NCBI GenBank assembly: GCA_036845725.1
Contig: DAIUDK010000008.1
Location: forward strand, 1-64,000
Direction of reading: 5' to 3'
Source of the DNA: DSWT01 sp036845725
Lineage (GTDB): Bacteria > Chloroflexota > Anaerolineae > B4-G1 > SLSP01
Length of the DNA: 64,000 bases
Within the stretch, counting starts at the first letter, position 1. Every line of letters begins with the position of its first letter. A program made the position numbers and the translations under genes. Shown here in pieces: positions 39,331 through 47,416 of the stretch. The notes beneath the pieces are model-generated. The model did not search any database, had not been told where the DNA came from, and was given only the letters and a program-made list of their open reading frames with translations.

Positions 39331-41235
39331 ATGGAAGAGCCGCAAGTTGCGATTTTCATCGATTTCGAGAACGTTGCCATCTCGGCTGAGGATTTGTACG
39401 GCAAATGCGATCTGGGACTGATCATGGCCGTGGCGGAACGATGGGGACGCATCGTTATCCGCCGCGCGTACTGCGATTGGACCGGTTTCGAGCAGTACCA
39501 GCAAGACCTGATCGAGCACGCCATCGAACTGACACAGTTGTTCCGCTACAGCGCGCGCCATCGCAAGAATGCCGCAGATATCCAAATGGTGGTCGACGCG
39601 CTGGAAACCGCCTTCACCCACCCCGAAATCGAGAACTTCATCCTCGTCACCGGCGACAGCGACTTCAGCGCCGTCGCACGAAAACTGCGCGCCTACGGCA
39701 AGACGGTGATAGGGGTGGGACTCCGCCAATCCACCAGCGAGGTGTTGGTCAAAGCGTGCGATCATTTTGTGCTTTACGACACACTTATCGAGGACACGCG
39801 CACTTCGGTCTACCGGTTGGAGAAAGCGCGCCAACTGCTGCTCGATGTGATGCGCCTGTTGCTCCCCCAGGTCGAAGGCAAAACCGTTAACGGCAGCCAA
39901 CTCAAGGTGATGATGCTCAAGATGGATCCCACCTTCAGTGAGGGCGACCTGGGTTACCCGCAGTTTCGCAGCTTCCTGGAAGCGCAATCCGACCTGGTCA
40001 GGGTGGACGTGCGCGAGCAAATTCTCTGGGTGTCGCTCAAGCCTGCCGCGGCCCTCTCTGCCACCGAGGACGAATTGATGCAGTATCGCGTTGCCCTCAG
40101 CACCACCGGGTTATCCCTGCTGGATCCGCACACGCGCGCCGACATCTTGCTTGATCTGTACGCGCTGCTCTTCGAAGCGCCCGGCGTCTACACCTTCGAT
40201 CAGGCCATCATCCACCTGAAAGCGAAATACGATACGGAGAACATTCTGCGTTCGCGTGAGGAGGTGCAGGAAGTGGTCAAACTGCTCAAATATGCCGACG
40301 TGCTCGCGGTACGACCGCAGTCCTGGCAGCTCGATGCGCTTACCGTCAAGGCGGGTCTGCAGGCGCAGGATTTCATCGACCGCAGCGAAAGCGCTTATCT
40401 GACGGTGATGCTTCAGAACAATCTGGAACTGAAAGCTGATCTGTTGGCGCAATTGCTATTTGGTACGCTGGATCAGCGCGCGCGTGTGAAACGCCTGATT
40501 ACCCTGGCCCGTCAGGCCTGGGTGGCGGCGGTTGAATCGGCCCGCAAGGCCCGGGTGCCGATCAACGAGGGCGCGTATTACCTGAACGACATCGAGCAAC
40601 TGCTGCCCATCCTGCACGCGTTGGAGAAGGTGGAACTGACCGGCCCGTTATCCCTCGAACGGGCGGCGCAGTTGAACCAGGAAGGCCTGCAGATCCGCAT
40701 GACAGATTTCGAGCAGGCCCGCGAGTATTTCATCCAGGCTGCGCGGATGATGTGCGATCTGATGCGCGGTGGTGTGCAGGGGGCTGGGCGGATGGAACTG
40801 GAATGGTATCTTGCCAGTTATTGCGCCGCAAGCGGGGGACTGCACTACTTCCGTTCCGAATATACCCAGGCAAAAACCTACTACCTGGCATTTTTCGCCT
40901 TGGCGAAAGAAACCGAGCCGGTGTGGGAAAAAGTGCAGCGCTTGGTAGAGCCGCTGCTGTCGTTTTACTTTATTATTGCGGCGGGGTCTTATGGCGAACT
41001 GCTCGAATTCCGCCCCGGACGCACACATCCCGCGCGCATGGCGATCGCGCTCTACACCTATCCCAACGAGACCGTGCGCGAACAATGGCTCGCGCTCGTG
41101 CAAGAACTCTACGTCATCAATCCGGCAGTGCTGCGCAGCGTCGTCCACCGCCTGGAAATCCTCGAACAGACGACGCAAGTGCCCGGCGCGCGCGAAACCC
41201 GGCTGGTCTTGGAGAGCAGAGTTCTGAAAGACTAA
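39331..41235 (+). CDS. NYN-domain (LabA/DUF88) putative RNase with LOTUS-like and helical domains
   Basis: 634 aa. The N-terminal NYN/PIN-like domain (1-155) keeps the acidic active-site set: FIDFENVA at the start, KNAADIQMVVDAL near 85 and LVTGDSDFSAV near 110. A LOTUS/OST-HTH-like wHTH follows (about 165-235: VNGSQLKVMMLKMDPTF, FRSFLEAQSDLV). The remaining about 400 aa are helical, with a second winged-helix-like part (about 265-330) and a TPR-like part (about 455-560). NYN-LOTUS proteins are thought to cut or bind RNA. The long C-terminus is unusual. It ends 90 nt before the structured RNA locus, a possible but unproven link. Confidence 0.75.
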   Translation: MEEPQVAIFIDFENVAISAEDLYGKCDLGLIMAVAERWGRIVIRRAYCDWTGFEQYQQDLIEHAIELTQLFRYSARHRKNAADIQMVVDALETAFTHPEIENFILVTGDSDFSAVARKLRAYGKTVIGVGLRQSTSEVLVKACDHFVLYDTLIEDTRTSVYRLEKARQLLLDVMRLLLPQVEGKTVNGSQLKVMMLKMDPTFSEGDLGYPQFRSFLEAQSDLVRVDVREQILWVSLKPAAALSATEDELMQYRVALSTTGLSLLDPHTRADILLDLYALLFEAPGVYTFDQAIIHLKAKYDTENILRSREEVQEVVKLLKYADVLAVRPQSWQLDALTVKAGLQAQDFIDRSESAYLTVMLQNNLELKADLLAQLLFGTLDQRARVKRLITLARQAWVAAVESARKARVPINEGAYYLNDIEQLLPILHALEKVELTGPLSLERAAQLNQEGLQIRMTDFEQAREYFIQAARMMCDLMRGGVQGAGRMELEWYLASYCAASGGLHYFRSEYTQAKTYYLAFFALAKETEPVWEKVQRLVEPLLSFYFIIAAGSYGELLEFRPGRTHPARMAIALYTYPNETVREQWLALVQELYVINPAVLRSVVHRLEILEQTTQVPGARETRLVLESRVLKD

Positions 41236-41290
41236 CGAGAACAGCAAAATATGTTCACGTGAAATTATACGCAATTCTAACCAAAAATAC

Positions 41291-41319
41291 TTGACAAACG
41301 CGTGAATATGCTCTATACT
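41291..41319 (+). promoter_or_regulatory. Strong sigma-70 promoter of the structured RNA
   Basis: A perfect TTGACA (41291-41296), a 17-nt spacer and TATACT (41314-41319), with an overlapping TATAAT at 41319-41324. Transcription would start near 41326, at the base of the first helix. It is one of the best promoters in the window. Confidence 0.85.
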
Positions 41320-41325
41320 ATAATT

Positions 41326-41618
41326 ACCTGAAGCCCCAAGGCACGAAGTTACAACAGGGGAAGATAACCGAAAAATAAGCTAAAGTTGGTAAGCGGCAGA
41401 AGTCTTCGTCCAGTTGGAGAAGAAAGAAACCGTAAGTCAATGAAAAGGTAGAAACATTACCAGGAAATTGACAAGCAGTGACCGTGTTAAGCACGGACGT
41501 TGAACGAAAAATCAACACACTGGGAACCAACGTAGGCCACCTTCCAGGGTCATGGAAGTAAGTAAGTTATCCAAAACTGAAAAGTAACCAAGTCACTTGG
41601 GGCTTCACCCTGCAAGTG
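41326..41618 (+). ncRNA. Putative structured noncoding RNA of unknown family
   Basis: There is no ORF of note on the plus strand, A-rich composition unlike the GC-rich genes around it, and a nested set of helices. P1 is a 12-bp perfect closing stem, TGAAGCCCCAAG (41329-41340) with CTTGGGGCTTCA (41596-41607). Inside are P2 GTTAC (41348)/GTAAC (41584), P3 GATAAC (41363)/GTTATC (41566), P4 GTTGGT (41385)/ACCAAC (41526), a hairpin at 41403-41423, P6 GTCAAT (41436)/ATTGAC (41467) around a GGTA/TACC hairpin, P7 CAGTG (41476)/CACTG (41518) holding hairpins CCGTG-TTAAG-CACGG and GTTGA/TCAAC, and CTTCC/GGAAG (41541-41558). None of these cross. The 3' strand of P1 can instead pair downstream (CACTTG-GGG with CCC-TG-CAAGTG, 41594-41618). 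It is not recognisable as tmRNA, RNase P, SRP or 6S RNA. No clear terminator. Confidence 0.75.
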
Positions 41619-41684
41619 TAAGTGATTCCTCCCCCAAATCTGTTTCTCCAACTGGCGTTTTTCTATAATATTGCCGGGATGGCG
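41619..41684. other. Downstream flank of the structured RNA
   Basis: About 65 nt between the RNA and the convergent nucleotidyltransferase gene. It has pyrimidine-rich text (CTCCCCC, GTTTCTCC, GTTTTTCT) but no stem to make a proper intrinsic terminator, so the RNA's 3' end is uncertain. Confidence 0.3.
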
Positions 41685-42452
41685 CTACGTAACAGTTTGA
41701 GTTGTGGATTCCCACTCGAAGAAACCCCGCGTGGCGATAGTGTGGTCGGCGATCTGTTCTGCCGTTGTCAGTGCCTCCGCAGGCGTTGCTGCGCCGTAGA
41801 AGCGGCGGGCCAGGCCGGCCAGGGGTGCGTCCCAGGTCTCCAAAACGGTCAGCAGATCTTTGTCGCGTGGTATAAAGCGATGCGCAGCCAGAAAATGATA
41901 ACTGATCATTTGATGCACGGCCAATCCCAAAATCATCCGCGCTGTCTCAGGATTTGCGGCGGCTATATCCGTTGCGTCCTCGTAGCGCGCCGCCGCCATA
42001 TAGCGCGCAATGGTCAATGCTTCGGGGCTGGGATCGGGCGGTGTTTGGAGGATTTGCCGGGCGCGGATCTGCAAACCGGCGATGACGCCGTCACAATCCA
42101 GGATGGTGAAACCGGTGCTCAGCATGTGGGCCGTGATGGGGCGTCCGGCGCGTGTTTCATCGGCAAAGTAATCCGGCACTTTTTTCTCGGGGTTGATGAA
42201 GATTTCCGCCGGGACGCCGTTGAAGAATTTCTGCACGCGCTGCCGCTGCGGCTCGCGACGGATCACGTAAATGTCGAGATCGCTTGACGGCGCGGGATTG
42301 CCGCGCAAAATTGTGCCGCTGACGATGATGCCTCGCGTATCCGGACAGCGTTCGAGAATAAAAGACACCGCCTGGCGCAGTGCCTCCGCATACGGCGCAG
42401 GCATATCAGGCCAGCGACACTGCGCCAATAGTCCTTCAGCGGGGATAGTCAT
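41685..42452 (-). CDS. Nucleotidyltransferase-domain protein
   Basis: 255 aa. The polymerase-beta-type nucleotidyltransferase signature is present as SGTILRGNPAPSSDLDIYVI (GS-like, then S-D-x-D). The C-terminal half (about 120-255) is helical and HEPN-like in length but lacks an obvious R-x4-H RNase motif. Small NTases of this sort modify antibiotics, proteins or RNA. The ATG at 42452 lies 1 nt past the PAP2 stop, so the two genes are likely translated together; a GTG start at 42476 would overlap PAP2. Confidence 0.7.
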   Translation of the reverse strand: MTIPAEGLLAQCRWPDMPAPYAEALRQAVSFILERCPDTRGIIVSGTILRGNPAPSSDLDIYVIRREPQRQRVQKFFNGVPAEIFINPEKKVPDYFADETRAGRPITAHMLSTGFTILDCDGVIAGLQIRARQILQTPPDPSPEALTIARYMAAARYEDATDIAAANPETARMILGLAVHQMISYHFLAAHRFIPRDKDLLTVLETWDAPLAGLARRFYGAATPAEALTTAEQIADHTIATRGFFEWESTTQTVT

Positions 42453-42453
42453 G

Positions 42454-43356
42454 CTACGCCGCCTGGGGCTGACCACGTCCCGGCGCCAAACCCAACTTCA
42501 CGAAAACCCACGGCGCGCCGGCCCCACCCCAGAAGCCCATCAACGCATAACGGATGAAGCGAAACAGCAGCGCCGGCTCCAATCCAGAAAACGCCGCGCG
42601 CAGCCCCGCCCACAACCCAACGATCACTGCCGCACCCAAGGCGTATCGTAGCACTCGCTTCCACAGCACGCCATCCACCTCAAAGCCGATCCAGCGCGCC
42701 TGGATCACAAGCCCGACGCCCATCCCCAGCAATGTCGCGCCGCTGGTCACGCCGTCCTCGGTGGGGAAGATGAGCATCAACGGAATGGAGAGCGCCGCCA
42801 CGAGCGCCAATTGCGCGCCCAACGACTGCCGTGCCAGCCACCGTTCGCCGCGCTCGCCCCATCGCAAATAGACGAAGAGCAAGAGCGCGCCAATGACGTA
42901 GCCGCCAAACAAATCGTGTGGGAAATGGACGCCCAAATATAGCCGCGACAACGGCACACACACCACCAACACCCCCGCCACGATCCACATCCAGGTACGG
43001 CGCACCTTGGCCGCCAGATACCCCCACACCGCGAGCGTGTTCTGTGTATGCCCGCTGGGAAATCCGCCGGAGCCGCCCACGTCGGAGTAGGCCCAGACCC
43101 GCGGGTCATAGAGTGCCGGGCGCGGTTGAGCGGCGAATACTTTCGCCACCGCGTTCACATAAGCCGAGACGAGGAACAACAGCGTCACCCGCGCACCCGT
43201 GCGACGATCCAGACACCAATAGACCAGCGGCAAGAACAACAGAAAGGAAAGCTCATCGCTGATGAACGTGAGCGCCCTGAAGGGCAAATCCAACGCCGGG
43301 CGGAATTGTTGCAGCCACAGAATAAGTTCAATACCCCAATCGAGCAATGGTTGCAT
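42454..43356 (-). CDS. PAP2-family membrane phosphatase
   Basis: 300 aa with AAGGAGGG upstream. All three acid phosphatase motifs are present: K72-x6-R79-P80, PSGH (100-103) and SR-x5-H-x3-D (137-148). Seven or eight hydrophobic helices. It dephosphorylates a lipid phosphate such as undecaprenyl pyrophosphate or phosphatidic acid. The lipid kinase gene just upstream supports a lipid-phosphate substrate. Confidence 0.9.
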   Translation of the reverse strand: MQPLLDWGIELILWLQQFRPALDLPFRALTFISDELSFLLFLPLVYWCLDRRTGARVTLLFLVSAYVNAVAKVFAAQPRPALYDPRVWAYSDVGGSGGFPSGHTQNTLAVWGYLAAKVRRTWMWIVAGVLVVCVPLSRLYLGVHFPHDLFGGYVIGALLLFVYLRWGERGERWLARQSLGAQLALVAALSIPLMLIFPTEDGVTSGATLLGMGVGLVIQARWIGFEVDGVLWKRVLRYALGAAVIVGLWAGLRAAFSGLEPALLFRFIRYALMGFWGGAGAPWVFVKLGLAPGRGQPQAA

Positions 43357-43387
43357 AGTAAAGCCCTCCTTGAAATTGTGGTTAACT

Positions 43388-44344
43388 CTATGCTAACACC
43401 CGCTCCGGCGGCTTACTAAACAGGCTATCGGGTGCTTGCGGAGGAACGAGCAGCAATAGTCTACCTGGTTCAATGCCGATAGTAGCCGGTGTGTCGCCGT
43501 AGGGATCGCCATCCAGGTGCACTGCGACCGTAGGTGTGGTATGGACGGTCATTGTGCGCGCCAGGGCGTGCATTACTTTCGGATCGCGCTGGTGACGTCC
43601 ACTGAAGAAGTGCATCAGATGGCGTAGGACGTAGGAAAACCCCAGACCTTTGAAGACGAAGATGTCCAGCAGCCCGTCATCCATCCGCGCGCGCGGCGCG
43701 ATGTTGAAGAAGGCCGCGTAGAGTTGGATATTGCTGGCCAGGACCATCAACGCGCGGGTGCGGAAGGTGCGGCCTTCGATGACGATGCGCGAGCGTACCC
43801 CGCGAAACTCCGATGCGACTGAGAACGCCGCGATGATGTAAGGCAACGTGCGCAGTCGTTTAGCATAACGCGGGCGCGGTTCCAGGCTGGCGGCGATTTC
43901 GGCATCCAATCCCAGCCCGGCCCAACAGACGAAGTAGCGCTCGTTGATGACACCTGTATCCACACGCTGGATGTGGCCTTTGCACAGCGCCTCCCCAACG
44001 TCGCGTACATACAATGGCGCTGCCAGAGACAGAATGGGCATACGCAACTGGTGGGCCAGGATGTTGCCTGTTCCTACAGGGATGATTGCAAGGGCTGCCG
44101 CTGATCCCACCAGGCCGTTGGCAGCTTCGTTGATGGTCCCGTCGCCACCAGCCACCAACACGATGTCCGCGCCATCTTCGACGGCGCGCCGCGCGTACTG
44201 GGTGGCGTCGCCGGGCTGCTCGGTTTGCACCAGGTCCATGTCCCAGTCACACTTGTGCATGTACTCCGCCAGGCGTTTCAACGTGCGGGTCATATCCCAC
44301 GGACCGGCAGTGGGATTGTAAATCAGGAGCGATTTGTACCTCAT
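43388..44344 (-). CDS. Diacylglycerol/lipid kinase family protein (DagK/YegS-like)
   Basis: 318 aa. Signature GGDGTINEAANGL near residue 66, the nucleotide-binding IPVGTGNILAHQL near 91, and a C-terminal beta-sandwich with MDDGLLDIFV near 225. Soluble lipid kinase acting at the membrane surface, phosphorylating diacylglycerol or a similar lipid. Probably co-transcribed with the PAP2 gene (31-nt gap). Confidence 0.88.
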   Translation of the reverse strand: MRYKSLLIYNPTAGPWDMTRTLKRLAEYMHKCDWDMDLVQTEQPGDATQYARRAVEDGADIVLVAGGDGTINEAANGLVGSAAALAIIPVGTGNILAHQLRMPILSLAAPLYVRDVGEALCKGHIQRVDTGVINERYFVCWAGLGLDAEIAASLEPRPRYAKRLRTLPYIIAAFSVASEFRGVRSRIVIEGRTFRTRALMVLASNIQLYAAFFNIAPRARMDDGLLDIFVFKGLGFSYVLRHLMHFFSGRHQRDPKVMHALARTMTVHTTPTVAVHLDGDPYGDTPATIGIEPGRLLLLVPPQAPDSLFSKPPERVLA

Positions 44345-44429
44345 AGGTGCTTTGGGTTCCTTCCCCTACGCTAAATGACGTGTGGCATACGGGAAGTATA
44401 GCACAAGCCTTGATGGAAGCAATTGTGTT

Positions 44430-44496
44430 AGCGATCAGCAGCTAGCTATCAGCCTTCAGCCGCTGAAAACTGATCGCCAAAAGCTGATCGCCAAAA
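44430..44496. repeat. Repeat family D copy, encodes the EcfT C-terminus
   Basis: GCGATCAGCAGCTAGCTATC and AGCCTTCAGCCGCTGAAAAC, then two direct CTGATCGCCAAAA units. On the minus strand the last part is read as the final residues of EcfT. Confidence 0.65.
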
Positions 44497-45244
44497 ACGC
44501 CAGAGTGATGCCGATAAATGTGATCCAATCGCTGCGGCGCATATGCAAATCGTGCCAGACGGTGCGCGGTGCGGTGGCGCATGTGGGCGTCGCCAAACCG
44601 CGCGCCGCCAGCGCCAATGTCAGCCGATCACTCATCCGCAGCGTGCCGATGATGACGGCGACTAGTACGGGCAAATACTCGCGGAAACGGCGGAAGAGAT
44701 TGCCTTCCGCCACCCACCCGCGCGCGGCCTGCGCTTCACGCACCGTCACAAAAAGCTGCTGGATTGCCGGGAGGAAACGCAGCGTCAAGCTGAAGGTCAA
44801 CCCCCACGTGTACGGCAACCCTAGGCGGACGAAGGCCTGGACGAGTGCGCGTTGATCGGTGGTAAACAGCAGCGCGCCGACGATGAAGGCGATGACCATT
44901 GCGCGCGTGGCCAACAGCACCGCCCCGGTGAGGCCGTCCACCGTCAGTCGCAGCGGGCCCACGGTTACAATCTCGGTGCCGGAAGGAGCGAAAAACGGCT
45001 GCAACACCAAAATTAGCACGATTAGCAGTGCCATCTGTCGCCACAAACGGCGCAGCGCATTCCAGGGGATGCGATTGGCGAGCAGGAGTAGATGCAAGCC
45101 CAGCAGAAGCGCGCCTTGCGCTGCCACATAGGGTAACAAGAACGCCGTGATGAAACCCAGCACCATCCCCCACAGCTTGACGCGCGGATCGAGTCGATGC
45201 AACCAGGATTCCCGGTGGACGTAGAACTCGAGCGCGACGCTCAT
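44456..45244 (-). CDS. Energy-coupling factor transporter transmembrane protein EcfT
   Basis: 262 aa. Starts HRESWLHRLDPRVKLW, a typical EcfT N-terminus; five or six hydrophobic helices; the coupling motifs with A-R-G appear as REAQAARGW (about 164-172) and LALAARGL (about 218-225). It couples the ATPases to the S component in the inner membrane. Its start overlaps the ATPase stop by 4 nt (ATGA). The last dozen residues (LAISFWRSVFSG) are encoded by a family D repeat, so the native end may have been altered. Confidence 0.9.
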   Translation of the reverse strand: MSVALEFYVHRESWLHRLDPRVKLWGMVLGFITAFLLPYVAAQGALLLGLHLLLLANRIPWNALRRLWRQMALLIVLILVLQPFFAPSGTEIVTVGPLRLTVDGLTGAVLLATRAMVIAFIVGALLFTTDQRALVQAFVRLGLPYTWGLTFSLTLRFLPAIQQLFVTVREAQAARGWVAEGNLFRRFREYLPVLVAVIIGTLRMSDRLTLALAARGLATPTCATAPRTVWHDLHMRRSDWITFIGITLAFLAISFWRSVFSG

Positions 45245-46692
45245 CCGAGCACCTCATCCGGGCTGCCATCGGCGACGACGCACCCGTTTGCCAGAACAAC
45301 CACGTGGTCGGCGTGGGCCGCCAGCTCCATCTCGTGGGTGACGATGACGAGCGTTACGCCGGCAGCCCGGCGCTCGGCCAGCCACATCAGCAGGCGCGCC
45401 TTCTCGCGGCCATCGAGGCCCACCGCCGGTTCATCCAGCACCAGAATAGGGGTGTCGAGCGTGGCCAGCGCAGCCAGCGTAATAGCGCGCTGTATTCCAT
45501 AACTCAGAATGGATGGCGGCGTTTGCGCGAACGCGGTCAGTCCGAAACGCGCGAGTGCCTGTTGCACACGTGTGTCAGCGTTGGCGAGATGTAGGGCGCG
45601 GACGCCAAACGCCACTTCCTCGTGAACCGTCGCGGCGAAAAGCTGCTGCTCCGGGCGCTGAAACAGAAAGCCCACGTCGCGGGCCAGATTGCCGGTTGTG
45701 CGCCCGGCGACGTCCTTCCCGTGGACGCGCACCGTGCCGTGCATAGGACGCAACAGGCCGTTGAAGTGCCGCAGCAGTGTGCTCTTCCCGGCCCCGTTCG
45801 GCCCGACGATGGCGACGAACTGCCCCTGCAGAATCTCCAAGCTGACGCCATGCAGCGCGGCGTGCCCGTCGGTGTAGGCGAAGTGAACATCTTGTACTGC
45901 GATTGCCGGTACCGCCGCTGGTGTGGCGTGCGCTTCCAAAGAGGGCCACAGGTGAGGCGGGTAGAGAATCCCGGCTTCGACCAACCGCGTTTCATCCTGT
46001 AATACTCCGGCAGTGGGTATAGGGGATGTGGCGGCGCCATCGCTGAGCACAAGCGTCGCCGGCGCCAATGCGGCGGCCTGTGGATGGAAGGTCGTCAGCA
46101 GGAGTGTTACGCCGCTGTGGTGCAGAGTTTCGAGCGCGGCAAGGACTTCGGTGCGGCCCTGCGGATCGAGTCCGCCGAGTGGCTCATCCAGCAAGAGAAC
46201 GCGCGGACGCATTGCCCACACTGCCGCCAACGCCAGCCGCTTCTGCTGCCCGCCGGAAAGTGCCCACGGCGAGCGCGTCCGCATGCTCAGCAGGCCAAAA
46301 CGCGCCAGCGCCTCCTCCACCAGTGCACCGATACGCGGCGGCGGCGTTCCCAGCGCTTCCAGCCCCCAGGCGACTTCGTCTTCGACGGTGGGATTGAAAA
46401 GCTGTGTGGCGGCGTCTTGAAGGAGCAAGCCGACCACGCCGGCTGGCGGCATCGCCTCTAGGACGTCGTATCCCGCTGCATGCGCCGCGCCGGAGACGTA
46501 ACCACCGGTATAGCGGGGAGCCAACCCCGCCAGTACATGGCACAGCGTGCTCTTTCCACTGCCGCTGGCACCCATCACCGCTAACACTTCCCCAATTTCG
46601 AGGCGGAAGTTTACATCCCTCAGCGCTTCGGTTTGCGGGAGACCCGGTCCAGATGGTGGGTAGGCGAACTTCAGATGTTCTGCAACGAGCAC
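45241..46692 (-). CDS. Fused two-domain ECF ATPase (EcfA-EcfA')
   Basis: 483 aa; GTG start with AAGGA upstream. Two ABC domains in one chain: domain 1 has Walker A GASGSGKST (41-49) and signature LSGGQQKR; domain 2 has Walker A GPNGAGKST (about 296) and Walker B ILVLDEPAVGLD. The second domain's signature reads LSYGIQRA instead of LSGGQ, so one of the two ATP sites may be degenerate. In most ECF systems EcfA1 and EcfA2 are separate. Confidence 0.9.
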   Translation of the reverse strand: MLVAEHLKFAYPPSGPGLPQTEALRDVNFRLEIGEVLAVMGASGSGKSTLCHVLAGLAPRYTGGYVSGAAHAAGYDVLEAMPPAGVVGLLLQDAATQLFNPTVEDEVAWGLEALGTPPPRIGALVEEALARFGLLSMRTRSPWALSGGQQKRLALAAVWAMRPRVLLLDEPLGGLDPQGRTEVLAALETLHHSGVTLLLTTFHPQAAALAPATLVLSDGAATSPIPTAGVLQDETRLVEAGILYPPHLWPSLEAHATPAAVPAIAVQDVHFAYTDGHAALHGVSLEILQGQFVAIVGPNGAGKSTLLRHFNGLLRPMHGTVRVHGKDVAGRTTGNLARDVGFLFQRPEQQLFAATVHEEVAFGVRALHLANADTRVQQALARFGLTAFAQTPPSILSYGIQRAITLAALATLDTPILVLDEPAVGLDGREKARLLMWLAERRAAGVTLVIVTHEMELAAHADHVVVLANGCVVADGSPDEVLG

Positions 46693-46709
46693 ATTCTTTT
46701 TCCTTATCT

Positions 46710-46743
46710 AAAAATAGTAGCGCGAGTTAGCAACTCGCGCTAC
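46710..46743 (-). terminator. Intrinsic terminator between the ecfS and ecfA genes
   Basis: GTAGCGCGAGTT and AACTCGCGCTAC (46717-46743) form a 12-bp stem with a 3-nt loop; on the minus strand TATTTTT follows at once. It separates the S-component gene from the fused ATPase in an otherwise continuous operon. Confidence 0.75.
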
Positions 46744-46789
46744 AAGGGACAAGTGATCAACCTGCCCTACAGACCTATTCGGGTTTCGG

Positions 46790-47308
46790 CTACGCAGCCC
46801 GCTGCGAGCGGGATTCCAGAGGCGGGTAAGCGCGACGCACGGCCAGGTACAGCGGAACGCCGATCAACCCGCCACTGATCCCCTGCAAGGTGTTGGGGAT
46901 CAACTCCAGAGCAGCGGCACCAACGCCGACCAGAAACGCCCCGGCAGCAAAATAGCCTGCGACGACGATGGCCGCACCGGTGACGACGGACAGCAGTACC
47001 GTTATCGTGTTGATGCGCTTCCGCACGATCCAGCCCATCGCCAGCCCTTGCGCGCCGTGGACGAGCAAAGAGAACACCGCCCATTGCGGGTAACCGAGCA
47101 CGTCCGCCATGGCCGTGCCCATTCCACCGGCAAACATTGCCACCCACGGGCCAAACGCATAGGCCGTGAAGGTGATGGCGGCATCGCCCAGGTGCACGTA
47201 ACCGCCCGTCGCCGGGACCGGGATCCGCGCGAGCGCCGTCAGCACAAAAATCAACGCCCCCATTAGGGCGATCAAGGTCATACGACCAATATCTACATCG
47301 CGCGACAT
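46790..47308 (-). CDS. ECF transporter substrate-binding S component
   Basis: 172 aa; ATG 47308 with GGAGG 5 nt upstream. Six hydrophobic helices; near the N-terminus an ALMGALIFVLTALARIPVP segment supplies the Ala-rich helix that contacts EcfT, and GGYVHLGDAAI follows, common in the HmpT/COG4720-like group. The likely cargo is a vitamin or its precursor; a thiamin-type substrate is a guess. No TPP or other riboswitch was seen upstream. Confidence 0.82.
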   Translation of the reverse strand: MSRDVDIGRMTLIALMGALIFVLTALARIPVPATGGYVHLGDAAITFTAYAFGPWVAMFAGGMGTAMADVLGYPQWAVFSLLVHGAQGLAMGWIVRKRINTITVLLSVVTGAAIVVAGYFAAGAFLVGVGAAALELIPNTLQGISGGLIGVPLYLAVRRAYPPLESRSQRAA

Positions 47309-47380
47309 ATACGCCTCCAAATCAGTCGTGTAGTCGTCAGTCTGGTAGTCCGGCCAGCTACCGTTGTTGTGTACAGGTTG

Positions 47381-47408
47381 ATCATAACATACTCGGCGGC
47401 GCTGACAA
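47381..47408 (-). promoter_or_regulatory. Promoter of the ECF operon
   Basis: Minus strand TTGTCA (47408-47403), a 16-nt spacer and TATGAT (47386-47381), about 70 nt before the S-component start. Confidence 0.6.
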
Positions 47409-47416
47409 GGGTGAAT

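Noticed and set aside
41324..41530. 68-codon minus-strand ORF inside the structured RNA
   Set aside because: No ribosome-binding site and no similarity; it covers the helices of the RNA and the promoter points the other way.
41326..41618. The structured RNA as tmRNA, RNase P, SRP or 6S RNA
   Set aside because: No tRNA-like ends or tag frame, no RNase P conserved blocks, no SRP GGAA-type apical loop with its partner, and the fold is multibranched, not the long 6S rod.
47309..47416. Riboswitch before the ECF S-component gene
   Set aside because: No TPP, cobalamin, FMN or other known aptamer motif was found in the leader; only a promoter and a ribosome-binding site.
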